A DNA stretch of 64,000 bases from Nocardia sp. CC227C (GCF_030767025.1 NZ_JASITE010000014.1:143537-207536); one strand, 5' to 3'; counted from the first letter of the stretch, positions 18,638-28,042 are shown. Notes: a model not told the origin generated them from the letters alone. Made by a program: numbers and translations.

Positions 18638-18813
18638 TGCTCCTCGTCCCTGCCGCGCGTCACGGCTGCCTGGTTACGCCCTGGTCATCCCATCTAGCTT
18701 GACCCCATTCAACCAGGCTGAGTGGCGAAATGCTGCGTTTGCGGGCCGCGTCACCGCGCGGCGGCGCGGACGGGGTGGGGCTGGTGTGGCGGGTTGGCGC
18801 TACGGTTGACGGC

Positions 18814-19569
18814 GTGTTCAGTGTTGCGGCCCTGGTCCCCTCGCCGCCCGTGCTCGTACCCGAATTGGGCGGTGCCGCGGGTGTCGCGGACGGTGGCGAG
18901 GTGACGGCGCTGCGGGAGGCCGCGCTGGGCGCGGCGGGTGAGCTGGCCCGGTCGGCCGCGCGGTGGATCGTCATCGGAGTTTCGGAAACCGACCGACAAG
19001 TAGCCTCGACGGCGGTGGGCACCTTCCGCGGTTTCGGCGTCGACGTCCGGGTGGCCCTCTCGGCCGCCGCGCTGACCGCCGACACGGCCGCCGATCCGGG
19101 GTTGCCGCTGCCGGTGCTGATCGGTGGCTGGCTGCGCGCCCGGACCGCCCCGGACACCAGCGCCCAGGCCCGACTGCTGGCCGTCGACGCCCCCGCCGCC
19201 CGGGCGCTGCGCGTCGGCCGCGAACTGCGCGCCGAACTCGACGCCGACCCCGAACCCGTCGGCGTGCTGGTCGTCGGCGACGGTGCGGCAACCCTGACCA
19301 CCGCCGCGCCCCGCTACCTCGATCCGCGCGCCGAAGCCTTCCAGACCGAGCTCGACCGCGCGCTCGCGGCGGGGGACCGGGACGGACTCGCCGCTCTGGA
19401 CGCGCCGTTGTGCGCCGAGCTGTCGGTGGCGGGCAGGCCGGTGTTCCAGGCCCTCGCGGGTCTGTTCGGCGACGACCCGAGCCGTCCGCGGGTCGAAACC
19501 CGTTACCGCGCGGCGCCGTTCGGGGTCGGCTATCACGTCGGCGTGTGGCGGCCCGGGGGTGCGCGGTGA
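18814..19569 (+). CDS. Conserved hypothetical protein (Rv2728c-like, LigB-type fold suspected)
   Basis: A 251-residue Ala-rich protein starting VFSVAALVPSPPVLVPELGG, whose P-x-P-P-x-L-V-P-E-L opening resembles the class III extradiol dioxygenase/MEMO fold, although the metal-binding His residues expected at the start are not evident. GVLVVGDGAATLTTAAPRYL is the conserved middle block. It sits directly before miaA with a 4-base overlap (GTGA), as in mycobacteria. GTG 18814 follows a TACGGT element by about eight bases, consistent with a leaderless message. Function unknown; catalysis is doubtful. Confidence 0.8.
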   Translation: MFSVAALVPSPPVLVPELGGAAGVADGGEVTALREAALGAAGELARSAARWIVIGVSETDRQVASTAVGTFRGFGVDVRVALSAAALTADTAADPGLPLPVLIGGWLRARTAPDTSAQARLLAVDAPAARALRVGRELRAELDADPEPVGVLVVGDGAATLTTAAPRYLDPRAEAFQTELDRALAAGDRDGLAALDAPLCAELSVAGRPVFQALAGLFGDDPSRPRVETRYRAAPFGVGYHVGVWRPGGAR

Positions 19570-20483
19570 TCCGCCCCGTCGCCGTCGTCGGACCCACCGC
19601 CACCGGAAAGTCTGATCTGGCACTGGAACTGGCGCTGCGCCTCGGCGGTGAGATCGTGAACATCGACGCCATGCAGCTGTACCGCGGCATGGACATCGGC
19701 ACCGCCAAGCTGTCCGTCGCGCAGCGGCGCGGCATACCGCACCACCAGCTCGACGTGCTGGAGGTGACCGAGTCCGCCACGGTCGCCGCGTACCAGAGCG
19801 CCGCGCGCGCCGACGTGGAGGCGATCATGGCGCGCGGACACGTTCCGGTGATCGTCGGCGGCTCCATGATGTACGTGCAAGCGCTGCTGGACGATTGGGA
19901 TTTCCCGGCGACCGATCCGGAGGTCCGCGCCAAGTGGGAGCGGGTGCTCGCGGAGCGGGGTCTCGGCGCGGTGCACGAGGCGCTGCGGGCCGCCGACCCG
20001 GTGGCGGCGGCCACCATCCTGCCCACCGACGGCCGCCGCATGGTGCGCGCGCTCGAGGTGGTGGAGCTGACCGGGCAGCCCTTCGCCGCCTCCCAGCCGC
20101 GAATCGGCGCACCCCGCTGGGGCACCACCATCGTCGGGGTCGACCGGGAGACCGCCGAACTCGACGCCCGCATCGAGCTGCGCACCGCCCGCATGTTCGA
20201 GCAGGGCCTCGTGGAGGAGGTGATCGGGCTGCTCGATCGCGGTCTGCGCGAAGGGGTTACGGCGCGGCGCGCCATCGGATACGCACAAGTCCTCGCGTAC
20301 CTCGACAACGAATACGACCTGAAGCACGCACAGGAGCGCACCTTCATCGGCACCCGGCGCTACGTTCGACGACAGCGCTCGTGGTTCCGGCGAGACCCCC
20401 GGGTGCGCTGGGTCGACGGCGCGGATCCGGATCTGGTCGCCACGACGTCGGCCCTCGTCGAGGAACAGGAACGAGTTCGGTAG
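19566..20483 (+). CDS. miaA: tRNA dimethylallyltransferase
   Basis: Transfers dimethylallyl from DMAPP to A37 of tRNAs, making the substrate of MiaB. The 305-residue protein has the P-loop GPTATGKSDLA, IVNIDAMQLYRGMDIGTAK, the substrate motif PHHQLDVLE and the swinging-domain segment RRAIGYAQVLAYL. The GTG start overlaps the stop of the previous gene (GTGA); the TAG stop shares a base with the GTG start of the methyltransferase that follows. It lies in the Rv2728c-miaA-dapF-hflX block. Confidence 0.96.
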   Translation: MIRPVAVVGPTATGKSDLALELALRLGGEIVNIDAMQLYRGMDIGTAKLSVAQRRGIPHHQLDVLEVTESATVAAYQSAARADVEAIMARGHVPVIVGGSMMYVQALLDDWDFPATDPEVRAKWERVLAERGLGAVHEALRAADPVAAATILPTDGRRMVRALEVVELTGQPFAASQPRIGAPRWGTTIVGVDRETAELDARIELRTARMFEQGLVEEVIGLLDRGLREGVTARRAIGYAQVLAYLDNEYDLKHAQERTFIGTRRYVRRQRSWFRRDPRVRWVDGADPDLVATTSALVEEQERVR

Positions 20484-21313
20484 TGACGCAGCGCGGCAGC
20501 ACCCGTAACGCCTCGGTTCAGGTCTGGCAGGCATATCTGAACAATCGGACCAAACGGGCGCGCGATGGACGTTTTCTCGTGCTGGGGCAGCGGGCCATCG
20601 CGCGCGCACTCGAAACCGATTGGCCCCTGGAAACCCTCGTGTACCGGCTCGGCGCGCCGGAGCCCTCGGCATGGGCGCGGCAGGTGCTCGACACCAGCGG
20701 CGTGCCGAGCGTGGGCCTGGTGCCCGAACTCATGGCCGAACTGGCCGAGCCCGCGGAGGCGGTGCCCGAACTGGTGGCGGTCGCGGTGTCGCGGCGCACC
20801 GAACTCGAGGACTTCACACCCGGATCGGCCGAAGACCCGCCCGTGGTGGTGGTCGTCGACCGGCCGTCCTCGGCACTGCGCCTGGGTGCCCTGCTGCGGT
20901 CCGCCGCCGCTTTCGGAGCCGCCGGGGTGATCGTGACCGGCTCCGGCGCGGACCATTTCGACCCGCAGGCGGTGCGTGCGTCCGACGGGGCGCTGTTCGC
21001 GGTGCCGGTCTTCCGGGTGCCCGGCCCCGAGCGGGTGCTCGGCTTCCGGGACGCCCTGGAGGCGCGCGGACTCGACCCCCGTATCGTCGGCACCGACGAT
21101 CGCGGCGGGATGGCGCTCGACGGGCTCGACTTCGGCGGCGCGACCATCCTGGTGCTCGGCGACGAGCGGGACACCCTCGACCCGGGCTGGGCGTCGGTGT
21201 GCGACGAGTTGGTGAGCATCCCGACCCACGGCACGCTCGGCGCGCCGGCGGCCGCGGCGGTGGCCCTGTACGAAATTTCCCGGCAGCGCCGGGCGTTGCG
21301 CTCAGGGCTGTGA
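20483..21313 (+). CDS. SpoU/TrmH-family RNA 2'-O-methyltransferase
   Basis: SAM-dependent SPOUT methyltransferase of rRNA or tRNA ribose, 276 residues. An N-terminal substrate-binding part (RDGRFLVLGQRAIARAL, the position of the L30e-like domain) precedes the knotted domain with RPSSALRLGALLRSAAAFGA, VIVTGSGADHFDPQAVRAS, ILVLGDERDTLDPGW and IPTHGTLGAPAAAAVALYEI. The usual NPGNxGTixR motif is altered to SALRLGALLRSA, where the conserved Asn of motif 1 is Ala or Leu, so its target may be atypical. GTG 20483 overlaps the miaA stop by one base. Confidence 0.88.
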   Translation: MTQRGSTRNASVQVWQAYLNNRTKRARDGRFLVLGQRAIARALETDWPLETLVYRLGAPEPSAWARQVLDTSGVPSVGLVPELMAELAEPAEAVPELVAVAVSRRTELEDFTPGSAEDPPVVVVVDRPSSALRLGALLRSAAAFGAAGVIVTGSGADHFDPQAVRASDGALFAVPVFRVPGPERVLGFRDALEARGLDPRIVGTDDRGGMALDGLDFGGATILVLGDERDTLDPGWASVCDELVSIPTHGTLGAPAAAAVALYEISRQRRALRSGL

Positions 21314-21328
21314 ACGAGAGCGAGGACT

Positions 21329-22243
21329 ATGGACGAGAGCGCCGGGATGATCGAGCAGGCTGAGATCGAATTCAGCAAGGGACACGGCACCCAGAACGAC
21401 TTCGTGGTGCTGCCCGATCCGGACGCGTGGCTGGAGTTGACCGAAGCCCGTGTGGCGGCGCTGTGCGACCGGCAGCGCGGACTCGGCGCGGACGGGGTGC
21501 TGCGGGTGGCGCGCGCGGGCGCGCTCGTCGACACCGGCGTGCTGGCGGCACTGCCCGAGGGCGTCGCCGCCGCCGACTGGTTCATGGACTACCGCAATGC
21601 CGACGGCTCCATTGCCGAGATGTGCGGCAACGGGGTCCGCGTCTTCGCCCACTATCTCGCCGCCACCGGTCTGGAGAGCCGCGACGAATTCGTGGTCGGC
21701 AGTCGCGCCGGAGCCCGCCCCGTGGTCGTCCACCACGCCGACGCGGTGCACGGCGAGGTCACCGTCGCCATGGGCCGGGTGCGCCGGCTCGGCACCTCCA
21801 CCGCCACCCTGTCCGGCCGCACCTTCACCGGCCTCGGCGTCGACGTCGGCAACCCCCACCTGGCCTGCGTCGACCCGACGCTCACCGCCGCCACCCTGGC
21901 CGCCCTCGATCTCACCGCGGCCCCCGGCTTCGACCGCGCCGTCTTCCCGCACGGGGTCAATGTCGAGATCCTGACCCCGCTGCACGACGGCGCGGTGGAT
22001 ATGCGCGTCTACGAGCGCGGTGTCGGCGAAACCCGTTCCTGCGGCACCGGCACCGTCGCCGCCGCGGCCGCCGCCCTGGTCCGCGCGGGCGTCGACATCG
22101 ACGCCGAATCCGGCGAGGTGCGCGTCCGCATTCCCGGTGGCGAGGTCACCGTCACCATCGACCACGGCACCGCCACCCTGCGCGGCCCCTCGGTCCTCGT
22201 GGCGACCGGTCGTATAGCGGCGAAATGGTGGCAAGACGCCTGA
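21329..22243 (+). CDS. dapF: Diaminopimelate epimerase
   Basis: Interconverts LL- and meso-diaminopimelate for peptidoglycan and lysine. The 304-residue enzyme has both catalytic Cys motifs, MCGNGVRVFAHYL and RSCGTGTVAAAAA, and the N-terminal KGHGTQNDFVVLPD block. It starts 16 bases after the methyltransferase gene, on the same strand, and is normally essential. Mycobacteria have the same order miaA-dapF-hflX. Confidence 0.97.
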   Translation: MDESAGMIEQAEIEFSKGHGTQNDFVVLPDPDAWLELTEARVAALCDRQRGLGADGVLRVARAGALVDTGVLAALPEGVAAADWFMDYRNADGSIAEMCGNGVRVFAHYLAATGLESRDEFVVGSRAGARPVVVHHADAVHGEVTVAMGRVRRLGTSTATLSGRTFTGLGVDVGNPHLACVDPTLTAATLAALDLTAAPGFDRAVFPHGVNVEILTPLHDGAVDMRVYERGVGETRSCGTGTVAAAAAALVRAGVDIDAESGEVRVRIPGGEVTVTIDHGTATLRGPSVLVATGRIAAKWWQDA

Positions 22244-22464
22244 CGGTCGCACGTCGCCCGATCCAGGTGAGATACCGCAAGGCGACGTCTGATCTCGTGA
22301 GGTCCGGGGTAACTCGTCGGGTACGCCCACAATCGGTTCGGTACGGACCGCAAGCACGCGTGCACGACCGTCGACGGCTCTCAGCTGCGCGCTGAAGACG
22401 CGGAGAGGCGGATGAGCAATAACAGAATGCGCCTTCTTGTTCCTTCGTGGGACGATGGAGGTGT

Positions 22465-23937
22465 ATGAGCAAACAAGAAATGTACGAGTTCACTCCCGCC
22501 GAGGAGATCGCCGACGAGATCGCCGAGACCACCGGTAACGGTTGGTCCGCCGATCCCACCGTCGGTGAGCTGCAGCTCGAGGACCGCAGCGCCTTGCGCC
22601 GCGTGGCCGGGCTGTCCACCGAACTCACCGATATCACCGAGGTCGAGTACCGCCAGCTGCGCCTGGAGCGCGTGGTGTTGGTCGGCGTCTGGACCGAGGG
22701 CACGGCGACGCAGGCCGAGGCCAGCATGGCCGAGTTGGCCGCGCTCGCCGAAACCGCCGGTTCCGAGGTGCTCGACGCATTGATCCAGCGCCGCGACAAG
22801 CCGGACCCGGCCACCTACATCGGCTCCGGCAAGGCCGAGGAACTGCGCGCCGTCGTGCTCGACACCGGCGCGGACACCGTGATCTGCGACGGTGAACTGA
22901 CCCCCGCCCAGCTGACCGCACTGGAGAAGGTCGTCAAGGTCAAGGTGATCGATCGGACCGCCCTGATCCTGGACATCTTCGCCCAGCACGCCACCTCACG
23001 CGAGGGTAAGGCGCAGGTCTCGCTGGCCCAGATGGAATACATGCTGCCGCGACTGCGCGGCTGGGGTGAGTCCATGTCCCGGCAGGCCGGTGGTCGTGCT
23101 GGCAGCAATGGCGGCGTGGGTCTGCGCGGTCCCGGTGAGACGAAGATCGAGACCGACCGTCGCCGGATTCGCGAACGCATGGCCAAGCTGCGCCGCGAGA
23201 TCCGCGAGATGAAGACCGCCCGCGACACCAAGCGTTCCAAGCGCACCTCGAGCGGTATTCCACAGGTCGCCATCGTCGGCTACACCAATGCCGGCAAGTC
23301 GAGCCTGATGAACGCGCTCACCGGCGCCGGAATCCTGGTGCAGGACGCGCTGTTCGCCACCCTGGATCCCACCACCCGCCGCGCCGCCCTGGAGGACGGT
23401 CGCGAGGTGGTGTTCACCGATACGGTCGGCTTCGTCCGGCATCTGCCCACCCAGCTGGTCGAGGCGTTCCGCTCCACCCTGGAAGAGGTGACCGGCGCGG
23501 ATCTGCTGCTGCATGTGGTGGACGGTTCCGATCCGCTGCCCGCTCAGCAGATCAAGGCGGTGCGCGAGGTCGTCACCGAGGTGCTGCGCGAGTCGGATAT
23601 CCCGGCTCCGCGGGAACTGCTGGTGGTCAACAAGATCGACGCGCTGGATCCGGTGGAGCTGACCCAGCTGCTGGCGGCCATGCCCGATGCGGTGTTCGTC
23701 TCCGCGCGCACCGGTGCGGGCCTGACCGACCTGCGGGATCGGCTGGCCGAGATCCTCGGTGGCCTGGATGTGGAAGTCGGTGTGCTGCTGCCGTATTCGC
23801 GCGGCGACCTGCTCTCGCGGGTGCACGCGGACGGCCGCATCCTCAGTGAGGAGCACGAGGAGGCCGGGACCAGGCTGCGGGCGCGGGTGCCGCGGGCGCT
23901 GGCCGCGGCGCTCACCGAATTCGCGCACGCCGGGTGA
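22465..23937 (+). CDS. hflX: GTPase HflX
   Basis: Ribosome-associated GTPase that splits or rescues stalled 70S ribosomes under stress, 490 residues. The N-terminal HflX domain (LERVVLVGVW, IQRRDKPDPATYIGSGKAEEL, a segment quoted in parts) is followed by LRGPGETKIETDRRRI and a G domain with G1 GYTNAGKSSLMNAL, G3 DTVGFVRHLP and G4 NKID. ATG 22465 has GGAGG four bases upstream. The 221 bases after dapF contain an upstream GCACGCGTGC palindrome (22354-22363) but no gene, so hflX probably has its own promoter. Confidence 0.96.
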   Translation: MSKQEMYEFTPAEEIADEIAETTGNGWSADPTVGELQLEDRSALRRVAGLSTELTDITEVEYRQLRLERVVLVGVWTEGTATQAEASMAELAALAETAGSEVLDALIQRRDKPDPATYIGSGKAEELRAVVLDTGADTVICDGELTPAQLTALEKVVKVKVIDRTALILDIFAQHATSREGKAQVSLAQMEYMLPRLRGWGESMSRQAGGRAGSNGGVGLRGPGETKIETDRRRIRERMAKLRREIREMKTARDTKRSKRTSSGIPQVAIVGYTNAGKSSLMNALTGAGILVQDALFATLDPTTRRAALEDGREVVFTDTVGFVRHLPTQLVEAFRSTLEEVTGADLLLHVVDGSDPLPAQQIKAVREVVTEVLRESDIPAPRELLVVNKIDALDPVELTQLLAAMPDAVFVSARTGAGLTDLRDRLAEILGGLDVEVGVLLPYSRGDLLSRVHADGRILSEEHEEAGTRLRARVPRALAAALTEFAHAG

Positions 23938-24033
23938 GCTGAGTCACGTTCGAGGTGTGACACCCACAATCGGTGCCTTGCAGTGGTTTTCGTTACCATG
24001 ACGTAATCGAATTTTCTGCAGGGAGGGAATTTC

Positions 24034-24915
24034 GTGTCCGACCGAGTCACGTATTTGTCCGACAAGACCGATCGCCCGGCGCTCACCGACGGCGCGCCGC
24101 TGCATGTGGAGCTGTCCGACCGCGATCGCCGCATCCTGGACGTGCTGGCGGTACCGGGTCGGGCCTGGTTCAGTCCGCGGTTCTACGGACTGGACCGGCT
24201 GCCTACCGACGGGCCGGTGCTGCTGGTCGGCAACCACACCCTCACCGGCGGCATGGACGCACCCATGCTGGCGCACGAGATCCTGCGCCGCACCGGACGG
24301 CTGGCGCGGGGGCTGGCCGAGAACGTGCTGATCGACGTGCCGGGACTGCGCGATGTGCTGCATCACCTCGGGGTGGTGCGCGGGAACCGGCACAACTGCA
24401 CCACCCTGCTGCGGCAGGGCGAGATCGTCGCGGTATTCCCGGGCGGCGGCCGGGAAGCCATGAGCGGCAAGCAGGAGAAGTACGTCCTGAACTGGAATGG
24501 CCGCACCGGCTTCGCGCAGATGGCCATCGAGGCGGGCGCGCCCATCGTGCCGATGGGCATGATCGGCGGCGACGACGTGTACGACGTGGTCTTCGACGGC
24601 GCGCATCCGGCCATGCGCCCGGTGCGCGGCCTGGTGGAGGCGCTGGGCCTGCGCGCCAGCCTCACCCCGCCGCTGATTCGCGGTCTCGGGCCGACCCTGC
24701 TGCCCAAGCCCGAGCGCTTCTACTTCTCCCTCGGCGATCCCATCGACACCAGTGCGTGGGCCGACGCCTCCGATCCGGCCGAGGCGGCCCTCGAATTGCA
24801 GGGTGTGGTGCGCAAGGCGCTCGAGGAGGAGATCCGCTTCCTGCTCGCCCAGCGTGACGCCGATCGCGGCCGTAGCCTGCTGGGCCGGGTGATACAGGCG
24901 GTGGGCCGCCCCTGA
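24034..24915 (+). CDS. Lysophospholipid/DGAT2-like acyltransferase
   Basis: A 293-residue acyltransferase. VGNHTLTGGMDAPMLAHE is the catalytic His-Asp region (a spaced version of the HX4D box) and VFPGGGREAMSGK is the acyl-acceptor phosphate motif in the variant typical of DGAT2-like and TMEM68-like enzymes; YFSLGDPIDTS is the conserved C-terminal block. Likely substrates are an acyl-CoA and a lysolipid or diacylglycerol; many Nocardia store triacylglycerol. GTG 24034 has GGGAGGGAA seven bases upstream. The 95 bases before it hold only a promoter. Confidence 0.87.
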   Translation: MSDRVTYLSDKTDRPALTDGAPLHVELSDRDRRILDVLAVPGRAWFSPRFYGLDRLPTDGPVLLVGNHTLTGGMDAPMLAHEILRRTGRLARGLAENVLIDVPGLRDVLHHLGVVRGNRHNCTTLLRQGEIVAVFPGGGREAMSGKQEKYVLNWNGRTGFAQMAIEAGAPIVPMGMIGGDDVYDVVFDGAHPAMRPVRGLVEALGLRASLTPPLIRGLGPTLLPKPERFYFSLGDPIDTSAWADASDPAEAALELQGVVRKALEEEIRFLLAQRDADRGRSLLGRVIQAVGRP

Positions 24916-24980
24916 CCGGACCGTCAGGTTTACGGTCGTTCGTCTGGTGCGACCCGTTGTCGTCTCGGATGCAGCCGCAG

Positions 24981-25006
24981 TTCCGACCACTTTTCCGGGG
25001 TCGGAA
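24981..25006. terminator. Weak hairpin after the acyltransferase gene
   Basis: TTCCGACC at 24981-24988 pairs with GGTCGGAA at 24999-25006 across 10 bases. It lies about 65 bases after the stop and could be a terminator or, since it is near the fadE promoter, an operator. Confidence 0.4.
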
Positions 25007-25082
25007 GTAAACGGTGATTCGACTTCGGTGTACCGTATGTGACGTAGGCATCAGTGCCGCTGTGGTCACATAGGAGGTCGGC

Positions 25083-26228
25083 GTGGAGCGCACCCTTTTC
25101 GAACCCGAACACGAGCTGTTCCGGGAGTCCTTCCGCAAGTTTCTGGATCAGCACGTCGCCCCGAACCACGAGCGGTGGGAAGAGGCGGGCGTCGTCGATC
25201 GCGCGGTGTGGCTGGAGGCCGGTAAGCAGGGCTTCCTCGGAATGGCGGTGCCGGAGGAGTTCGGCGGCGGCGGGGTGAAGGACTTCCGCTACAACGCCAT
25301 CGTCACCGAGGAAACCACCAAGGGCATGTACTCGGGCCTGGGTTTCGGGCTGCACAACGACGTCATCGCGCCGTACCTGCTGGAACTGGCCGATGACGAG
25401 CAGAAGGCGCGCTGGCTGCCCGGCTTCTGCACCGGCGAGATCATCACCGCCATCGCCATGACCGAGCCCGGCACCGGATCGGACTTGCAGGGCATCAAGA
25501 CCCGCGCGGTCAAAGACGGTGACGACTGGATCCTCAACGGCTCCAAGACCTTCATCACCAACGGCATCAACTCCGATATCGTCATCGTGGTCGCCCAGAC
25601 CGATCCCGAGAAGGGCGCTATGGGCTTCTCGCTGCTCGTGGTCGAGCGCGATATGCCCGGTTTCACCCGTGGCCGCAATCTCGACAAGATCGGCCTCAAG
25701 GCGCAGGACACCGCCGAACTCTCCTTCGACAATGTCCGCGTTCCCGGCAAGAACCTGCTCGGCACCGAGGGCATGGGCTTCATCCACCTCATGCAGAACC
25801 TCCCGCAGGAGCGCCTGTCCATCGCCGTCATGGCCGCCGCCGCCATGGAATCCTGCCTGGACCTGACCTGCCAGTACGTCCGCGACCGCAAGGCGTTCGG
25901 CAAACCCATCGGCGCCCAGCAGAACACCCGCTTCGTCCTCGCCGAACTCGCCACCAAGACCACCGCCGTCCGCGTCTTCGTCGACCACTGCATCGCCCTG
26001 CTCAACCAGGAGAAGCTGTCCCCCGAAGACGCGGCCAAGGCCAAGTGGTGGAGCACCGAGGAGCAGATCGACCTCATCACCAAATGCCTGCAACTGCACG
26101 GCGGTTACGGCTACATGCGTGAGTACCCGATCGCCAAGGCGTACATGGACGCCCGGGTGCAGACCATCTACGGCGGCACCACGGAGATCATGAAGGAGAT
26201 CATCGGGCGGAGTTTGAAACTTGCCTGA
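25083..26228 (+). CDS. Acyl-CoA dehydrogenase (FadE20-like)
   Basis: FAD enzyme that introduces the alpha-beta double bond in acyl-CoA, 381 residues. ITAIAMTEPGTGSDLQGIKT is the FAD/substrate motif, WILNGSKTFITNG follows, and the C-terminal QLHGGYGYMREYPIAKAYMD and IYGGTTEIMKEIIGR carry the catalytic-base region of the short/medium-chain class. GTG 25083 has AGGAGG four to five bases upstream. The gene follows hflX and the acyltransferase; in M. tuberculosis the fadE20 gene follows hflX directly. Confidence 0.95.
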   Translation: MERTLFEPEHELFRESFRKFLDQHVAPNHERWEEAGVVDRAVWLEAGKQGFLGMAVPEEFGGGGVKDFRYNAIVTEETTKGMYSGLGFGLHNDVIAPYLLELADDEQKARWLPGFCTGEIITAIAMTEPGTGSDLQGIKTRAVKDGDDWILNGSKTFITNGINSDIVIVVAQTDPEKGAMGFSLLVVERDMPGFTRGRNLDKIGLKAQDTAELSFDNVRVPGKNLLGTEGMGFIHLMQNLPQERLSIAVMAAAAMESCLDLTCQYVRDRKAFGKPIGAQQNTRFVLAELATKTTAVRVFVDHCIALLNQEKLSPEDAAKAKWWSTEEQIDLITKCLQLHGGYGYMREYPIAKAYMDARVQTIYGGTTEIMKEIIGRSLKLA

Positions 26229-26372
26229 TCGGAGGCGGTTTCCCGGCTCAGGAAGCGGCTGCGCTCCCGTTTGGCTCCCGTCTCAGCTCTGAAAGATGCT
26301 CGTTTCCGGTGGGGTACTCCTTAGGGGTATCCCGTCTGGGCGGGTGAAGTACTCTTGATTCGGTTTGTGGGG

Positions 26373-26951
26373 TCAGGGCTTCAGTCGGGACAGATGATGG
26401 TCCAGGAGCGATGTCGCCTCCGCTGGCGTTCGGTGCCCGAGCAGGACCGCGTCGCCGAGGCCAACGACGAGGGCCAGTAGAAGGTCGGCTTCCTGGATTG
26501 GGTCTAGTTTCGCGCGCAGGTCGCCGTCTGCCTGGGCGAAGGTGACCATGGCGGCGACGGCGTCGCGGAGCTGTGAGTGACCGACGCGGAATCGATCGGC
26601 GATCTCGGGGTCCTTCAGTGCGCGCACAGTGAACGCGTTCGCGACCAACGCGTCGGTCCGACTCTCGTCGGTAAGGGGGAGGAGAGCGACCAGTGCGGCG
26701 CGCAGGCCGGTTAGTCCACCAGCGAACTCGGTCCGCACACGGTTGTCCACCTGGTCCCGCAGTGTTCCCGTCGCGTAGCGCAGCATGGCGTCCCTGCTCG
26801 GGAAATAGTGCTGCACCAGGCCCTTCGAGATGCCGGCCGCAGCCGCGACCTCACCGAGGCTCACCGCTTCCAGGCCCCGATCGGCCGCGATGTGGCGGAC
26901 CGCGTCGGCGATGAGCCGTCGACGTTGCTCGTGATCAACCCGCTTGGGCAT
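26373..26951 (-). CDS. TetR-family regulator
   Basis: A 192-residue TetR-type repressor. The HTH is RRLIADAVRHIAADRGLEAV, SLGEVAAAAGISKGLVQHYF (residues about 12-50), followed by a ligand domain without a recognisable specificity. The start at 26951 is the Met before PKRVDHEQRRR; the frame is open further but without conservation. It is transcribed away from an alpha/beta hydrolase gene, with a palindrome between, so it probably represses itself and that gene. Confidence 0.9.
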   Translation of the reverse strand: MPKRVDHEQRRRLIADAVRHIAADRGLEAVSLGEVAAAAGISKGLVQHYFPSRDAMLRYATGTLRDQVDNRVRTEFAGGLTGLRAALVALLPLTDESRTDALVANAFTVRALKDPEIADRFRVGHSQLRDAVAAMVTFAQADGDLRAKLDPIQEADLLLALVVGLGDAVLLGHRTPAEATSLLDHHLSRLKP

Positions 26952-27002
26952 CACGTCACCTCTTTGCAATACGAACGGATTGCGAACCGTTGCGAAACTG
27001 TT

Positions 27003-27017
27003 TACGATCCGATCGTA
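27003..27017. promoter_or_regulatory. Candidate TetR operator
   Basis: Perfect palindrome TACGATC-C-GATCGTA between the divergent TetR and hydrolase genes. Two direct copies of TTGCGAA (26980-26986 and 26990-26996) lie beside it. Confidence 0.6.
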
Positions 27018-27039
27018 TCGCCAAAGAAGGGAGGTCTCG

Positions 27040-27915
27040 ATGACGCTCGGTGGATTCACCTCGCCGCAGGCCCGCGGCGAGTACGACTCGGTATACGACC
27101 GGGGGTTCTCCGCGCTGCCCGCCGTCACCGAACAGCGCGACGTCCCGACGGCGTTCGGTACTGCGCGGGTATACCGCTTCGGTGAACCCGGTCCCGCCCC
27201 GATGGTGCTGCTCCCCGGCCGGGCGGGCACGACGATCATGTGGGAGCCCAACCTCCCCGCGTTCGTCACGCGCGGCCCGGTCTATGCCCTCGATCTGATC
27301 GGCGAGCCGGGACGCAGCGTTCAGACCGCTCCCATCCGCAACGCCGAGGACCAGGCCGCATGGCTCGACACCGTGTTCACCACGCTGGCCCTGCGCGACG
27401 TGCACCTCATCGGCTATTCCTTCGGTGGCTGGCTCGCCGCCAATCTGGCTGTGCGCGCGCCGGACCGGATCGCCTCGCTGACACTGATCGACCCGGTTCA
27501 GACCTTCGCCCGGTTCCCGATCCCGCTACTCGTGCGCTCCGCGCTCAACCTCGTCCCGGGCATCCGGCGCTGGGCCCGACCGTCGTTCCTGGCCTGGATC
27601 GCAGGCGGCGCCGAGGTGGCCGAGGCCGACCCGGTGGCAACGGTGATCGACGAGGGCATGCGGACCTACCGGATTGCGCTACCAACCCCCGTCCTGCTCT
27701 CTGACGCACAACTGCGCGGCATGACAGTCCCGGTGCTCGCACTCATCGCGGGCCGCAGTGTCATACACGACGGCCAGCGCGCGGCCACCCGCGCCAGCGA
27801 TCTGCTGCCGGACGCCCGCGTGGAGTTGTGGCCGACGGCTACACACGCGATCGCGGGCGAGTCGGCCGCCGAGGTCAACGCCCGGGTGCTGGAGTTCCTG
27901 GCCGAAATCGAATAA
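27040..27915 (+). CDS. Alpha/beta-hydrolase
   Basis: A 291-residue soluble hydrolase. LLPGRAGTTIMWEPNL is the oxyanion-hole strand-turn, LIGYSFGGWLAANLA contains the nucleophile elbow (Ser of G-Y-S-F-G), and THAIAGESAAEVNARVLEFL gives the catalytic His near the end. No lid feature points to a substrate; esterase, lactonase or C-C hydrolase roles are possible. ATG 27040 has AAGGGAGG seven bases upstream. Under likely control of the divergent TetR. Confidence 0.88.
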   Translation: MTLGGFTSPQARGEYDSVYDRGFSALPAVTEQRDVPTAFGTARVYRFGEPGPAPMVLLPGRAGTTIMWEPNLPAFVTRGPVYALDLIGEPGRSVQTAPIRNAEDQAAWLDTVFTTLALRDVHLIGYSFGGWLAANLAVRAPDRIASLTLIDPVQTFARFPIPLLVRSALNLVPGIRRWARPSFLAWIAGGAEVAEADPVATVIDEGMRTYRIALPTPVLLSDAQLRGMTVPVLALIAGRSVIHDGQRAATRASDLLPDARVELWPTATHAIAGESAAEVNARVLEFLAEIE

Positions 27916-27944
27916 CCAGGTGAGGTGCGACACTGAGGTGGCCG

Positions 27945-28007
27945 GACAGCCGCCCTGGCGATTCGGCTGCCGACCTCGCCGGCGCCGATGATGCCGATGG
28001 TTGTCAT
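27945..28007 (-). pseudogene. 5' fragment of an NAD(P)-binding reductase gene
   Basis: From ATG 28007, reading minus, the peptide MTTIGIIGAGEVGSRIARA is a classic N-terminal Rossmann motif (GxGxxG) of F420-dependent reductase or 6-phosphogluconate-like oxidoreductases. After about 20 codons similarity stops and the frame runs into sequence opposite the hydrolase gene. There is no room for the rest of a gene, so this is a deletion remnant. Confidence 0.7.
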
Positions 28008-28042
28008 GCGGGCAGAATCCTCGAGTTCTGGTGGGGGTATCG

